A stretch of 64,000 nt of DNA from Thaumasiovibrio subtropicus (GCF_019703835.1 NZ_AP023054.1:3223580-3287579), one strand, 5' to 3'. Numbered from the stretch's first letter, positions 44,119 through 56,229 are shown. Program-made: numbers and translations. The notes: generated by a model from the sequence alone, not told the origin.

Positions 44119-44195
<77 letters not shown>

Positions 44196-44266
44196 ATCTA
44201 AGGCATTCTTTCACATTACGACCAAGCAATCTGTGTGAACACTGCATCTAACAGCAGTCTTATCGT

Positions 44267-45819
<1,553 letters not shown>

Positions 45820-46032
45820 AAGTTTTGTTGGTCTTGCGACCGGCTCAATGAATACTGATATTACTTATTGCTAAGTAATGAATTGACTGTGCTAAGACCG
45901 AAGTCTTAATTTGGTCACTAGTATCATTGATAAATCTTTAGACTATCTATTCAACGAGTGCCCACACAGATTGCATGGTCATATTGTTAAAGAACGTTGA
46001 CTGGTAACGCTGTTACCGTGTCAGGGCTGCGT

Positions 46033-46060
46033 ATACTACGCTTTCCTGATTTGATGTCAA
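46033..46060 (-). promoter_or_regulatory. Promoter of rRNA operon 2
   Basis: The minus strand reads TTGACA (46060-46055), 16 bases, TAGTAT (46038-46033), then ACGCAGCCC as a GC-rich discriminator. AT-rich sequence lies just upstream of the -35. Confidence 0.85.
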
Positions 46061-46248
46061 CAAGTAATTTTAGTTATTTTCAAAACCACTTTTTGACATC
46101 CCTCTTTCGAGGCTAACTCGGTGGGCGACATTGCTTTTCAGCGCCGTGCTCCGTGTCAGTGAGGCGGCATTATAGAGATCTTTATTACGCTGACAAGCCT
46201 TTTTTTAAGAAAAAGAGTTTTTTTATGTTGTTCGCACAAAAAGAGACC

Positions 46249-46282
46249 AATAAGCCCAAAAACCCTACGTTTTGGGCTTATT
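46249..46282 (-). terminator. Terminator of the cobA-cysQ operon
   Basis: AATAAGCCCAAAA (46249-46261), loop ACCCTACG, TTTTGGGCTTATT (46270-46282). The 13-bp stem begins four bases after the cysQ stop. Confidence 0.85.
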
Positions 46283-46285
46283 TGA

Positions 46286-47029
46286 TTAGATAGAAACAAT
46301 AAAGAAAGGGTTGAGTAGCGCTTCTCTGTGGTAACTCAACGGCTCACCTTGTTCATCAAGCACTTTTGCCCCAGCACTTTCAGCAATACACTGCCCCGCA
46401 GCCGTATCCCACATCATGGTGGGCGCTAATCGAGGATAGTATTGCGCTACGCCTTCGGCAACTAAACAGAATTTCAACGAAGAACCCGCCGAAACAAAGT
46501 TATGCTCACCAATACCCTCAAGAAATGCTGCCATCCCATCACTTTTATGAGACCGGCTACCTACAATTGTTGGCTTTTCAGCCTGTTTAACCGAAATCTG
46601 CTGAATTTCCCCGTCGACTTTCAGCCAAGCCTGCTCACCATTAGCCAACCATGTTTTCGCAAGCGCCGGCGCAACAATCACTGACAGTGTCGCTTTACCA
46701 GAATCAATCAACGCGATATTGACGGTAAACTCACCGTTTCGCTTGATGAACTCTTTCGTGCCGTCAACAGGATCGACTAACCAGAATTTGCTCCACTGCT
46801 TTCTTTCTAACCAAGGGGCATGCTTTGACTCTTCTGATAGCACGGGGACATCGGGGGTTAGCGCTGTCAATGCATCAGTAATATAGCGATTGGCCGCGAG
46901 ATCCGCTTCCGTTAATGGACTTTCATCCTCTTTATACTCGATACCGACATCATCATTATAAAAACCTAAGACAATATCACCGGCACCTTCTGCTATATCG
47001 ACAACGCGATCTAGTAACGAACTACTCAC
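46286..47029 (-). CDS. cysQ: 3'(2'),5'-bisphosphate nucleotidase CysQ
   Basis: Removes the 3'-phosphate of PAP, the by-product of PAPS reduction, and so protects the pathway from product inhibition. The 247-residue inositol-monophosphatase-fold protein has the metal-binding DPVDGTKEF (about residues 83-91) and the C-terminal WDTAAGQ. It starts with GTG, whose G is shared with the cysC stop (one-base overlap), so it is coupled to the sulfate-activation genes. It is the last gene of the operon. Confidence 0.95.
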   Translation of the reverse strand: MSSSLLDRVVDIAEGAGDIVLGFYNDDVGIEYKEDESPLTEADLAANRYITDALTALTPDVPVLSEESKHAPWLERKQWSKFWLVDPVDGTKEFIKRNGEFTVNIALIDSGKATLSVIVAPALAKTWLANGEQAWLKVDGEIQQISVKQAEKPTIVGSRSHKSDGMAAFLEGIGEHNFVSAGSSLKFCLVAEGVAQYYPRLAPTMMWDTAAGQCIAESAGAKVLDEQGEPLSYHREALLNPFFIVSI

Positions 47030-47655
47030 TATGCTTGCACCACTTTCAATTCCACGAGCTTGTCAAGACATTCTTGTGCCAGTGCTTCTACACTTGCTGA
47101 ACCAGCCTGTAAATGGATCTCTGGATTCTCTGGTGATTCATACTCCGAGTCGATGCCCGTGAAGTTCTTGATCTCACCTGCGCGTGCTTTTTTATAGAGC
47201 CCTTTAGGATCGCGTTTTTCGCACTCATCCAGAGGAGTATCTACATAGACTTCGATGAAGTCACCATCAGGCAGCAAATCGCGAACTAGCTGACGCTCTT
47301 GACGATGCGGCGAAATAAATGCCGTTAACACAATCAGCCCTGCATCTGACATTAGCTTCGCCACTTCACCGATACGACGAATGTTTTCACGACGGTCTTG
47401 AGAGGAGAAACCTAAGTCGCGGCAAAGGCCATGACGAACATTGTCGCCATCCAACAAATAAGTGTGTTGTCCACGTGCAACGAGGAGGTTCTCCAGCGCG
47501 CCCGCAATGGTAGATTTACCTGCTCCAGACAAGCCCGTAAACCATAAAACAACTGGGCGCTGGCGTTTTTGTTCGCTTCGCTGAGCCTGATCGACAGCAT
47601 GCTGATGCCACACAATGTTTTCATCTTGTGGCTTAGATTCTACTTGTGCACTCAT
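47029..47655 (-). CDS. cysC: Adenylyl-sulfate kinase
   Basis: Phosphorylates APS to PAPS. The 208-residue product has the P-loop GLSGAGKST near residue 45, the FISPHRQER region and [16 protein letters not shown]. The ATG at 47655 is preceded by AGGGAG at good spacing; an open-frame extension to a TTG at 47670 is rejected. It lies 15 bases after the transporter gene and shares one base with cysQ. Confidence 0.96.
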   Translation of the reverse strand: MSAQVESKPQDENIVWHQHAVDQAQRSEQKRQRPVVLWFTGLSGAGKSTIAGALENLLVARGQHTYLLDGDNVRHGLCRDLGFSSQDRRENIRRIGEVAKLMSDAGLIVLTAFISPHRQERQLVRDLLPDGDFIEVYVDTPLDECEKRDPKGLYKKARAGEIKNFTGIDSEYESPENPEIHLQAGSASVEALAQECLDKLVELKVVQA

Positions 47656-47670
47656 GACACACTCCCTCAA

Positions 47671-49401
47671 TTAAAATGGAAACAGGATTGGCACCAGTAA
47701 TAGCACTAATGCGGAATAGATGATCGAGATGGGCAAGCCAACCCTGATGTAATCCTTAATCTGATAGTTACCCACGCTATACACTAATAAGTTCGTTTGG
47801 TAACCATAAGGTGAAATGAAGCTTGCACTCGCACCAAACAACACCACCATAATAAACGGCATTGGATCCACGCCGTATGCCAACGCTAGGCTATAACCAA
47901 ACGGAAACGACAATGCTGCGGCAGCATTATTGGTTACGAGCTCTGTAAAGATCATCGTCAGCAAATAAGTTGCAACCAAGGCCCCATACACTCCCCACCC
48001 ATTCATCGATTCAACGAAGAAATCGCCAATATTGGCGGATAGCCCTGAGCTCATCATCAACTGAGCAATGGTTAATGCAGATCCGACAATAATCACAATA
48101 TCAGTCGGAAATCGACGTCGTAACTCCGTAAGGCTAATGGTTCCCGTACCCAACATGATCAAAAGAAAGCCCAATAGCCCTTTGATGATTGGCATCACAC
48201 CCAGCAACGAAAAGCCAATGACGGCTGCAAACCCTGCGAGGACGGCAGCACTCTTTTGCGTATCAAGGCGCGCACTGGAGTCAAGGCCATTCACGAGTAC
48301 AAACTCACGACTCAATAAATGTTGGCTTGATTTGAACGACTTACCCGGCACGATCACTAAGGTATCGCCCGCATTGAGCTCGATATTGCCGAGCCCGCCT
48401 TCTAATCGCTCATGGCCTCGACGAATAGCCACGACAACAGCGTCAAACTTCTCGCGGAATCGCGCGCTTTTTAACGTCTTTCCGCGAATAGATGCCGACT
48501 GGCTCACCACCAGCTCAAGTAAATTCTGGCCATTGATATGATGATGACCAAACAGCTGAAGTCCTTTAATCTCTTGAAGCGTCGTGACACTTTCAATGTC
48601 ACCACAAAACAATAGCGTGTCCCCACTCTTCAGCTCTGTGTCAGGACAAACAGGGGCAATGGTCTCGCCATCGCGAATGACTTCCGCTAAAAAGAGACGA
48701 CGAAGGGCGCGTAAACCGTTTTCAGCGACAGTCTTACCCGCCAACGGCGAACCTCCAGCGACTTTTGCTTCGAGAAAATAAGGGAGATCATCTTGATGAT
48801 GGTCATCATTGACCGGAAGCAAGTAGCTCAGCGGAATAAGTAAAATGAGACCACCAAATAGCACAGCAAGTCCAACCATGCTAGGCGCGAAGAAGCCAAG
48901 ACTGGGTAGTCCCGCATCTTCGACAAAACTATTGATAATCAGATTGGTCGATGTACCAATCAAGGTTAAGGTGCCACCTAAAATCGCCGCATAGGATAGG
49001 GGCAACAATAAACGTGATGGTGCATGGGTTTGATTGCGCTTCACCGCGCCAATCAGAGAGATCACCACCGCCGTGTTATTGGTGAAAGAGGAAAGGAAGG
49101 CTGTCGACAGTCCAAGCTTGGCGACGACTGTACTTTGACCACCACGACTTATCTGTTGACCAACCCATGAAATCAATCGCGTTTTCTCCAACGCCACTGA
49201 AGCCAAGATCAATAAGACGAGTGTCAGCAGTGACGGGTTGGTAAAATTACCCGCCACATCATGAAGCTCAATCAGTCCAAACTGGAAGGCAACAAACGCT
49301 GCCCCCGCAAATAGAAACGCAGGCTTAATGCGTGTTGCGAGCAGGCAAGTCACAATGACCATTAACAGCGCAAGGACCATTCCCTGCTCCCAACTCACCA
49401 T
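47671..49401 (-). CDS. SLC13-type permease with two RCK_C domains, probable sulfate importer
   Basis: Inner-membrane transporter of 576 residues. N-terminal helices (about 1-190) include the divalent-anion/sodium symporter loop SSFTNNTAVV and IGTSTNLI; two TrkA_C (RCK_C) regulatory domains lie near 215-295 and 300-380; a second helix block with TNNAAAALSFP ends the chain. The arrangement is that of SLC13/YfbS-like proteins. Its place between cysN and cysC makes sulfate the likely substrate, which is inference. The family fold is certain. Confidence 0.88.
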   Translation of the reverse strand: MVSWEQGMVLALLMVIVTCLLATRIKPAFLFAGAAFVAFQFGLIELHDVAGNFTNPSLLTLVLLILASVALEKTRLISWVGQQISRGGQSTVVAKLGLSTAFLSSFTNNTAVVISLIGAVKRNQTHAPSRLLLPLSYAAILGGTLTLIGTSTNLIINSFVEDAGLPSLGFFAPSMVGLAVLFGGLILLIPLSYLLPVNDDHHQDDLPYFLEAKVAGGSPLAGKTVAENGLRALRRLFLAEVIRDGETIAPVCPDTELKSGDTLLFCGDIESVTTLQEIKGLQLFGHHHINGQNLLELVVSQSASIRGKTLKSARFREKFDAVVVAIRRGHERLEGGLGNIELNAGDTLVIVPGKSFKSSQHLLSREFVLVNGLDSSARLDTQKSAAVLAGFAAVIGFSLLGVMPIIKGLLGFLLIMLGTGTISLTELRRRFPTDIVIIVGSALTIAQLMMSSGLSANIGDFFVESMNGWGVYGALVATYLLTMIFTELVTNNAAAALSFPFGYSLALAYGVDPMPFIMVVLFGASASFISPYGYQTNLLVYSVGNYQIKDYIRVGLPISIIYSALVLLLVPILFPF

Positions 49402-49424
49402 CCTAGCGTCTCCTTAATAGCCAC

Positions 49425-50834
49425 TTAGATACTTGGATCCCAGCTAGGGAAGTATTTATGGATAAGGGCTTTTAACTCTTCCTCGAAAGCCTGCATCTGG
49501 CCTTCTTTAGTCACTTCTTTTTGCTCGCCCGCATCGCGAATCATACCTGCACCCACAGTGACGTTAGTGAGACGGTCGATAACGATGAAGCCACCAGTAT
49601 CTTGAACTTGTTGATAGCGGTCGAAGGCAATGGATTCAGTCAACTCAACTTCACACAGACCAATACCATTCAATGGCAGTTCTGATACGTCGAATGTCTC
49701 AAGCGTATTGATGTTCACTTGGTGCTTAATCGCAGAGACTGAGCCAACCGTTTTCTTTCCGGCCACTTTAATGTCGTACTGACGACCCGGCACCAATGGC
49801 TGCTCAGCCATCCACACCAAATCGGCTAATAGAGTATTACTCTGTAAAACATCATCATTCGCTGGCACCAAAAGGTCGCCACGGCTAATGTCAATCTCAT
49901 CATTAAGGGTGACCGTGACCGCTTGGCCCGCATGGGCTTCTTGCAAATCACCATCGAAAGTCACGATACGAGAGACGGTTGAGACCTTGCCTGAAGGTAG
50001 GGCTTTAACTACGTCACCAACTTTCACCGTGCCTGATGCCAAGGTGCCGGCAAAACCACGGAAATCAAGGTTAGGACGATTTACGTATTGCACAGGCAGA
50101 CGGAAAGCTTGTTCTTCACGCTCGCCCAACTGCACCGACTCAAGGATCTCAAGCAGCGTTTCACCTTCATACCATGGTGTGCCTGCACTGCGATCAACGA
50201 CGTTATCACCTTCTAATGCAGAAATAGGCACTAGCTTGATGTCGATATCTTGATTGAGCTTTTCAGCAAACGCGAGGTACTCATCACGGATAGATTCAAA
50301 GCGGCTCTGATCGAAATCGACCAAGTCCATTTTGTTCACTGCAACGATAAAGTGCTTAATCCCCAGTAAGCTCGCAATGTAAGAGTGACGACGAGTTTGG
50401 TCCAATACACCTTTACGCGCATCAATCAAAATAACCGCGAGATCACAGGTTGATGCCCCTGTTGCCATATTACGCGTGTATTGCTCATGTCCGGGAGTAT
50501 CCGCGATGATGAACTTACGCGCTTTAGTTGAGAAGTAACGATAGGCAACATCGATAGTGATCCCTTGCTCACGCTCTGCCTGCAGACCATCAACCAAGAG
50601 TGCTAAGTCAGGCTTTTCACCCGTTGTACCCACTTTTTGACTATCGGCGTGGATCGCGGCCAGTTGATCTTCATAAATTTGCTGCGAATCATGGAGCAGT
50701 CGGCCAATCAAAGTACTTTTACCGTCATCAACTGAGCCACAAGTTAGAAAGCGCAGCAAAGATTTATGTTGATGCTGATCGAGGTAGGCTTCGATACCCA
50801 GCTCAGCGACTTGTTGTTCAATTACACTGTTCAT
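49425..50834 (-). CDS. cysN: Sulfate adenylyltransferase subunit 1 (GTPase)
   Basis: GTPase subunit that drives ATP sulfurylase; with CysD it makes APS. The 469 residues show G1 [10 protein letters not shown]3 DTPGHEQY and G4 NKMDLV, then EF-Tu-like domains 2 and 3. There is no C-terminal APS-kinase fusion; that activity is supplied by the separate cysC. It starts ten bases after cysD. Confidence 0.97.
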   Translation of the reverse strand: MNSVIEQQVAELGIEAYLDQHQHKSLLRFLTCGSVDDGKSTLIGRLLHDSQQIYEDQLAAIHADSQKVGTTGEKPDLALLVDGLQAEREQGITIDVAYRYFSTKARKFIIADTPGHEQYTRNMATGASTCDLAVILIDARKGVLDQTRRHSYIASLLGIKHFIVAVNKMDLVDFDQSRFESIRDEYLAFAEKLNQDIDIKLVPISALEGDNVVDRSAGTPWYEGETLLEILESVQLGEREEQAFRLPVQYVNRPNLDFRGFAGTLASGTVKVGDVVKALPSGKVSTVSRIVTFDGDLQEAHAGQAVTVTLNDEIDISRGDLLVPANDDVLQSNTLLADLVWMAEQPLVPGRQYDIKVAGKKTVGSVSAIKHQVNINTLETFDVSELPLNGIGLCEVELTESIAFDRYQQVQDTGGFIVIDRLTNVTVGAGMIRDAGEQKEVTKEGQMQAFEEELKALIHKYFPSWDPSI

Positions 50835-50844
50835 GCTGCTCTCC

Positions 50845-51753
50845 TTAGAAATAACCTTGACGCTTCTTCAGTTCCATCGACCCAGATTGGTCATGGTCGA
50901 TAGCCCGTCCCTGACGCTCACTTGATGTAGCCACCAGCATTTCTTCAATAATGCCTGGCAAGGTGTCAGCTTCAGACTCAATAGCACCGGTTAATGGGTA
51001 GCAGCCTAATGTGCGGAAACGCACACTCTTATGCTCGATTTCTTCACCTTCACGTAGCTCCATACGGTCATCATCCACCATGATGAGCATTCCATCACGA
51101 TCAACAACGGGGCGCGCTGCCGCTAGGTAAAGCGGTACAATTTCAATGTTTTCTAGCAAGATGTATTGCCAGATATCTAGCTCAGTCCAATTTGATAGTG
51201 GGAACACACGAATGCTCTCACCTTTGTTGATTTGGCCGTTATAGGTATGCCATAACTCAGGACGTTGATTCTTAGGATCCCAGGTGTGGTTCTTATCACG
51301 GAAAGAGTAAACACGTTCTTTCGCACGTGATTTCTCTTCGTCGCGGCGTGCACCGCCAAAAGCAGCATCAAAGCCGTACTTATTGAGCGCCTGCTTCAAA
51401 CCTTGAGTTTTCATGATATCGGTATGCTTCGACGAACCGTGGACAAATGGGCTACAACCCATCGCCAAACCCTCAGGGTTTTTATGTACCAACAATTCAA
51501 AGCCATATTTTTCCGCCGTACGATCGCGGAACTCAATCATCTCTTTGAATTTCCAGTCCGTATCAACGTGCAGAAGTGGGAAAGGAATTTTACCAGGGTA
51601 AAACGCCTTACGTGCAAGGTGTAGCATCACAGAGGAGTCTTTACCGATCGAATACATCATGACCGGATTATCGAACTCTGCCGCCACCTCGCGAATAATA
51701 TGTATGCTTTCCGCTTCCAGTTGCTTGAGGTGGGTTAATCGTTTCGGATCCAT
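50845..51753 (-). CDS. cysD: Sulfate adenylyltransferase subunit 2
   Basis: Adenylates sulfate with ATP in the CysDN heterodimer. The start at 51753 gives [20 protein letters not shown] and 302 residues, the same as E. coli, with GGAG seven bases upstream; the start at 51765 has no RBS. The PP-loop [10 protein letters not shown] is intact, and the C-terminus ends KKRQGYF as in other CysD proteins. It follows cobA by 17 bases. Confidence 0.97.
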   Translation of the reverse strand: MDPKRLTHLKQLEAESIHIIREVAAEFDNPVMMYSIGKDSSVMLHLARKAFYPGKIPFPLLHVDTDWKFKEMIEFRDRTAEKYGFELLVHKNPEGLAMGCSPFVHGSSKHTDIMKTQGLKQALNKYGFDAAFGGARRDEEKSRAKERVYSFRDKNHTWDPKNQRPELWHTYNGQINKGESIRVFPLSNWTELDIWQYILLENIEIVPLYLAAARPVVDRDGMLIMVDDDRMELREGEEIEHKSVRFRTLGCYPLTGAIESEADTLPGIIEEMLVATSSERQGRAIDHDQSGSMELKKRQGYF

Positions 51754-51770
51754 CTCTTTCTCCATTGCTA

Positions 51771-52700
51771 TTATTCGCCAGCCGCAGCAGGCAAGGATGA
51801 ATATGGGGTTGCTACCTGTTCAAACCAGGCAAGCTTGTCAGCTAAGCGCACCACTTCACCCACGACGATTAACGAGGGTGATTCGGCGTCTTTAGCCAGA
51901 TCCGCCAGTTGGTCCAACTGACCGATTTGTACTTTCTGTTGTAAATGCGTACCGCGCTCAATGATGGCGACTGGGGTATCTGCACTGCGACCATGAGTAA
52001 GTAACTGCGCTTGAATATGGCTTGACTTCATTAACCCCATGTAGATCACAAGGGTCTGATTGCCACGCGCCAACGTTGTCCACTCCAGATCATCACGATC
52101 CGCTTTCAAATGACCGGTGATAAACATGGCACTCTGGGCATAATCACGGTGAGTCAGTGGAATACCGGCATAAGCCGTCGCCCCTGCTGCCGCGGTGATG
52201 CCCGGAACAACTTGAAATGGCACACCCGCGTCAAATAAGACTTCTAACTCTTCACCACCGCGCCCAAAGACAAAAGGGTCTCCCCCCTTTAAACGCACAA
52301 CACGCTTTCCTTCTAGGGCATGTTCAACCAACAAGCGGTTCGTTTCCTCTTGTGGCACACTGTGATAACCCGCGCGCTTACCCACACAAATCAACTCTGC
52401 GTTATCGTGGATAAGGGACATGATTTCATTCGACACAAGGTAGTCATACAGCACTACTTCCGCATCTTGCATTAACTGCAATGCACGCAGTGTCAGCAAG
52501 CCCGGGTCGCCAGGACCAGAGCCAATAAGTGCAACGCTCCCTTGCGACTGAGGGCGTGAAGGAATGAGCTTGATCGCTTTATTAATAAACTGACGAATAT
52601 CTGCGCCTGCTTGAGAAAAAAGCGAACGCGACTCGTCTGCTGCTCGTTGTTCTGAGTGCGGAGCGCGTTGAAATTGTGATAGCAGGGGCAGAAAATCCAT
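51771..52700 (-). CDS. cobA: Uroporphyrinogen-III C-methyltransferase
   Basis: Makes precorrin-2, the siroheme precursor needed by sulfite reductase. From about residue 55 the SAM-dependent methyltransferase is complete: [36 protein letters not shown] and PGITAA. The N-terminus [11 protein letters not shown] resembles the first residues of CysG, but the CysG dehydrogenase/ferrochelatase domain is missing and replaced by some 40 residues. I use the ATG at 52700, with GAGG eight bases upstream; open-frame extensions to 52718 and 52826 lack an RBS. It leads the cys operon. Confidence 0.93.
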   Translation of the reverse strand: MDFLPLLSQFQRAPHSEQRAADESRSLFSQAGADIRQFINKAIKLIPSRPQSQGSVALIGSGPGDPGLLTLRALQLMQDAEVVLYDYLVSNEIMSLIHDNAELICVGKRAGYHSVPQEETNRLLVEHALEGKRVVRLKGGDPFVFGRGGEELEVLFDAGVPFQVVPGITAAAGATAYAGIPLTHRDYAQSAMFITGHLKADRDDLEWTTLARGNQTLVIYMGLMKSSHIQAQLLTHGRSADTPVAIIERGTHLQQKVQIGQLDQLADLAKDAESPSLIVVGEVVRLADKLAWFEQVATPYSSLPAAAGE

Positions 52701-53077
52701 AAACAGAGCCTCATCCATTAAGATGAAGACACTATAGGAGGATGGCGATATTACCTGAAATTCTAAAATTTCATTTTTTATGCTTTTTTGTTTTACGTAA
52801 CAACGAGTCCCCGAGCAAAAACACAAGACCCATACATATCAACAACTTAGCAAATCACCGAGCGACACCAATCAGACTTGATGCTAACTACCAGCTATGA
52901 GACATAACCAGTTCTTCTAAGAAAAACAGTGTGCTAGTCACATTCTGTGCCTAACGCGCTTCATAACGTCTTTTCTCCTCGACAAACATCTTGCCTCCAT
53001 GAACCACAACCTCTGTATTTTGAAACCTCTTTTCATTTTGGTATAGAATACGGCCTTCATAACGAAAGGAGTCGACG
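52701..53077. promoter_or_regulatory. Divergent promoter region between cobA and elaA
   Basis: These 377 bases have no gene. For elaA a plausible promoter is TTGAAA (53020-53025) with TATAGA or TAGAAT (53042-53049), 16 to 18 bases apart. The cobA side is very AT-rich (about 52740-52800), as expected for a CysB-activated promoter, but I cannot define a CysB site. Confidence 0.5.
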
Positions 53078-53539
53078 ATGAAATGGCAAGCCTACACTTT
53101 CTCTCAGCTTAATACTGAGCAACTACATGCCCTGATTAAGCTGCGTATCGACGTGTTTGTTGTTGAGCAGAACTGCCCCTATCCAGAATTAGATGGGAAC
53201 GACACTCGCGAAGAGGTTGTTCACCTTCTTGGTTACCAAGCAGGCAAGCTCACCGCCTATCTCCGCGTACTGGGCGCGGGCATCACCTACGAGACTGTCA
53301 GTATTGGTCGTGTCATCATCGCCCCACACGGACGAGGTAAGCAATTAGGTAAGCCTTTAATGGAGCAAGGCATCGCTGTCGCACGATCTCACTTCAACCC
53401 CGCAGTGATCACCATTGGCGCTCAGCATGCTTTGATCGACTTTTATCGTCAGTTTGGTTTTGAAGCTTGCTCAGAGCCTTACTTGGAAGATGACATCCCG
53501 CATATTGATATGCGATTAACTTTGAAGAAACTGGAATGA
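53078..53539 (+). CDS. elaA: ElaA-like GNAT acetyltransferase
   Basis: GNAT-fold N-acetyltransferase of 153 residues. The start MKWQAYTFSQLNTEQLHALIKLR and the segment VFVVEQNCPYPELDGND are hallmarks of ElaA. The acetyl-CoA loop is seen as RVIIAPHGRGKQLGKPLM. AAAGGAG lies upstream of the ATG. It overlaps the next gene by four bases (ATGA). The substrate of ElaA proteins is not established. Confidence 0.92.
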   Translation: MKWQAYTFSQLNTEQLHALIKLRIDVFVVEQNCPYPELDGNDTREEVVHLLGYQAGKLTAYLRVLGAGITYETVSIGRVIIAPHGRGKQLGKPLMEQGIAVARSHFNPAVITIGAQHALIDFYRQFGFEACSEPYLEDDIPHIDMRLTLKKLE

Positions 53540-54423
53540 CCTCAGCAACACAACGCGCAATTGCATTACTTATCCTCGCTAACCTGCTCGCGTCATTCTC
53601 TGACGTGTCACTAAAAATACTCGATGGCAACGTGCCTACTTTCCAATATGTCTTTATTCGCCAACTGCTAAGTACACTCTTGTTGCTACCTTTTTGGCTA
53701 AAACTTCCGAAACAACAACGCTACCAAGGCTGCTGCAAAATCGCCTTCACCCGCGCGCAGGTTATCTTGATAGGAAGCGCTTGCGCGATGGTCGCCATTA
53801 CTTACCTGCCACTCGCGACAGCCAACGCGATGTTCTACGTTGGCCCATTGATGATGTTGCCACTCTCACTTGTGTTGTTGAAAGAGCCGCCACCTCTCGC
53901 CAAAGTGATTGCCACCGTTATTGGATTTATGGGCGTTTTACTCGTGCTTCGCCCGAGCCACTTTCATTGGGCTGCGATTGTTGGACTAGGCAGCGCATTG
54001 GGTATGGCGTTAGGAAACATACTGATTCGCCGCCTACCACAAGAGCAGCCTTTAGTTTCTACCCTGTTTTGGACGGGTGTCATGACCCTCCCTGTGTCTC
54101 TGATTATTGCAATTGCGCAATGGCAGCCCATTACCCTGACGCAGGTAGGATGGATTATGGCGATTAACCTTTTTGTACTTGGCTACCATGCGCTTGCTGT
54201 TATCGCTTACAAGGAGGTAAACGCAGGGAAAATTGCCCTAGCCGAATACTCGGGCCTTGTCTTCGTCACCCTGTTTGGTGTGATGTGGTTTGACGAAATT
54301 CCGGATGCCATCACTTTCGCGGGAATCTTGCTCATCGTCATTCCCATGATGCCTTTACCTTGGCAGCGTTTGCGCGGGCTTCTCTTTCATAAAGCCACCG
54401 CCGCAGAGAAGCCTACTCTCTAA
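53536..54423 (+). CDS. EamA/DMT-family transporter
   Basis: Inner-membrane protein of 295 residues with ten predicted helices in two EamA repeats (about 5-135 and 150-280), of the drug/metabolite exporter type. Features include the TFQYVFIRQLLSTLLLLPF and ATANAMFYVGPL segments. It is translationally coupled to elaA. The transported compound cannot be told; family members export amino acids, cysteine pathway metabolites or nucleosides. Confidence 0.9.
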   Translation: MTSATQRAIALLILANLLASFSDVSLKILDGNVPTFQYVFIRQLLSTLLLLPFWLKLPKQQRYQGCCKIAFTRAQVILIGSACAMVAITYLPLATANAMFYVGPLMMLPLSLVLLKEPPPLAKVIATVIGFMGVLLVLRPSHFHWAAIVGLGSALGMALGNILIRRLPQEQPLVSTLFWTGVMTLPVSLIIAIAQWQPITLTQVGWIMAINLFVLGYHALAVIAYKEVNAGKIALAEYSGLVFVTLFGVMWFDEIPDAITFAGILLIVIPMMPLPWQRLRGLLFHKATAAEKPTL

Positions 54424-54433
54424 ATCAAAACAA

Positions 54434-54457
54434 CGAAGGCCACAAATGTGGCCTTCG
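54434..54457. terminator. Hairpin between the EamA gene and ytfB
   Basis: CGAAGGCCACA (54434-54444), loop AA, TGTGGCCTTCG (54447-54457). It is an 11-bp perfect stem with A-rich sequence to the left, which acts as a U-rich tail for ytfB on the minus strand. Confidence 0.7.
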
Positions 54458-54483
54458 GCATTGCTCGTCTTTGGGTGATAAGT

Positions 54484-55167
54484 CTAACGATCACTGCGGA
54501 AAAAACTGCCATCAGATAGACGCACATACATCACTGGCTCTTGACCGCTCCGTTCAATCTGTAACACGTCTAGCTCACCTGACTCCGTCTGTTTAAAGCG
54601 CAAAATCTGTCCTGCTCTAACACGACTGATCGGCTTATCATCCCCTTCAATAGCTGCAATCGCGTACAAATCTTTCAAAGGGAGTCCCTTGCTGCGAAAA
54701 ATTGCCGCGAGCGTTTGTCCATCCGCAATCTTATGCTGCTGCCAATCGGTTGAAATAGGACGAGCTGGCGCAACACTTTCTGGCTTGGATGGTGCTTCAA
54801 CCATTTCTGTGACGGAACGCGCGCCTTCTGTTTGCACAGGACGCTGAGGCGATGCCGGTTCAGTCACTGTTTCTTCAGGTAAATGAATCGGCACATTGCG
54901 GCGAACCTCTTCTTGAACCTCCGGCCCTTTCTCTCGACTTGGCCAGAGCAATAAAATCAGCACTATTGGGACTAAAACCACCAAGACTCGGCGATGTAGC
55001 AAGGGGATATAACGCGCCACCTTATCCCAAATAAAACCAAACTTATCACCAACACGCTTCGCCACCGCGGCGCAAGAACGCCAACCACTTTCAATACTGG
55101 CACGCCATGTAAATTGCGAGACTTGAGGGGATGTTTTGACCGGTTTACGGCGCTTGGCTTGACCCAT
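54484..55167 (-). CDS. ytfB: OapA/YtfB family cell-envelope protein with LysM-like domain
   Basis: Single-pass inner-membrane protein of 227 residues: a basic cytoplasmic N-terminus (MGQAKRRK), a membrane helix at about 60-75 (VLVVLVPIVLILLLW), a Pro/Glu-rich periplasmic linker, and a C-terminal OapA/LysM-like domain (from about 140: QTLAAIFRSKGLPLKDLYAI). The family binds peptidoglycan glycans; E. coli YtfB is linked to cell division. As in E. coli, it is divergent from fklB, which supports orthology. Confidence 0.88.
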   Translation of the reverse strand: MGQAKRRKPVKTSPQVSQFTWRASIESGWRSCAAVAKRVGDKFGFIWDKVARYIPLLHRRVLVVLVPIVLILLLWPSREKGPEVQEEVRRNVPIHLPEETVTEPASPQRPVQTEGARSVTEMVEAPSKPESVAPARPISTDWQQHKIADGQTLAAIFRSKGLPLKDLYAIAAIEGDDKPISRVRAGQILRFKQTESGELDVLQIERSGQEPVMYVRLSDGSFFRSDR

Positions 55168-55584
55168 GCGTTCTCCCTTGGATCTTAAAAATCAGAGACA
55201 ATAAAAAGTATGCTCGCCGAAAAGCGAGAATCACAGTATACCTAGGCTAATGATGAGTTCCGTTATTTCTCTGTGAAAAATGAACCTACAGCAAAAAACC
55301 GTGTAACGCAGAGGTATTAGACGACGTTTTATGCGAAAAGTTTACCGAGTCTACATTTTCACCAACACGTATAACAAGCAAACCCGCCCCTTTTGACCTC
55401 TGACGCAGAATAGTGCCTTTACATGACGTAGGTTTTCCGAAGTGTCGCCAGAGGAAATTGGAACTCAGCACACTTTTGCATGTAAGTGGCACAGTCCTTC
55501 CCCTAAGCCAAGGCTACACCTTGATGTGGCGCGGGTTTAGCTGCTATCCTCGACATTTCATACCTCAAATAAAGAAGAGAAATT
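55168..55584. other. Intergenic region between ytfB and fklB
   Basis: A 417-base divergent gap. Short open frames on both strands lack an RBS and homology. A small RNA or long leader is possible, but I see no strong terminator or riboswitch-like structure. AAGAAGAGAAA before 55585 supplies a weak RBS for fklB. Confidence 0.5.
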
Positions 55585-56205
55585 ATGTTCGACGTAAAAC
55601 TGGACACCGTTGAAACTAAAGCTAGCTACGGCATCGGTCTACAAATGGGCCAACAATTGGCGCAAAGTGGTCTGGAAGGCCTGAATGTTGCGGCAATCGC
55701 AAAAGGTATCGCAGCTTCTCTAACTAATGAGATGCCAGAAATCGAAGTTGACGAAATCAACAATGCGCTACGTGATCTTCACGAGCGTGCTGAAGCGGCT
55801 CGTCAAGAAGTAGCTAAAGTGGCAGCGGCAGACGGTGAAGCATTCCTAGCAGACAATGCGCTACGTGAAGAAGTCACTGTACTTGAGTCTGGTCTACAGT
55901 ACGAAGTGCTAACTGAAGGTACTGGTGAAGTACCATCAAGCGACAAAACAGTTCGCGTACACTACCACGGCATGCTAACTGACGGCACTGTATTTGATAG
56001 CTCTGTAGAGCGCGGTCAGCCTGCTGAATTCCCTGTGACTGGCGTTATCGCTGGCTGGGTTGAAGCACTACAACTAATGCCTGTCGGTTCAAAGTGGAAA
56101 CTCTACATCCCACAAAACCTTGCCTACGGTGAGCGTGGCGCTGGCGCGGCGATTCCTCCATTTGCAGCACTTGTATTTGAAGTTGAGCTACTGGATATCC
56201 TTTAA
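55585..56205 (+). CDS. fklB: FKBP-type peptidyl-prolyl isomerase FklB
   Basis: Cis-trans prolyl isomerase of 206 residues, the same length as E. coli FklB. The N-terminal helical dimerisation domain is at about 1-105 ([20 protein letters not shown]). The FKBP domain follows, with [36 protein letters not shown] and [20 protein letters not shown], retaining the aromatic active-site pocket. There is no signal peptide, so it is cytoplasmic. It is followed by its own terminator. Confidence 0.95.
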   Translation: MFDVKLDTVETKASYGIGLQMGQQLAQSGLEGLNVAAIAKGIAASLTNEMPEIEVDEINNALRDLHERAEAARQEVAKVAAADGEAFLADNALREEVTVLESGLQYEVLTEGTGEVPSSDKTVRVHYHGMLTDGTVFDSSVERGQPAEFPVTGVIAGWVEALQLMPVGSKWKLYIPQNLAYGERGAGAAIPPFAALVFEVELLDIL

Positions 56206-56229
56206 TCCTCACAGTGATACTTTATTAAG

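Larger units (their letters stand above)
45820..46285 (-). other. Leader and promoter region of rRNA operon 2
   Basis: This gene-free 466 bases holds the operon 2 leader with boxA-like TTCTTTAACA (complement of 45987-45996) and its promoter at 46033-46060. It then runs to the terminator of cysQ at 46249-46282. I see no further gene; 46061-46248 has only AT-rich runs that could be UP-element-like. Confidence 0.7.

Noticed and set aside
55286..55492. Small genes in the ytfB-fklB gap
   Set aside because: The frames lack ribosome-binding sites, overlap each other on opposite strands and show no recognisable protein features.
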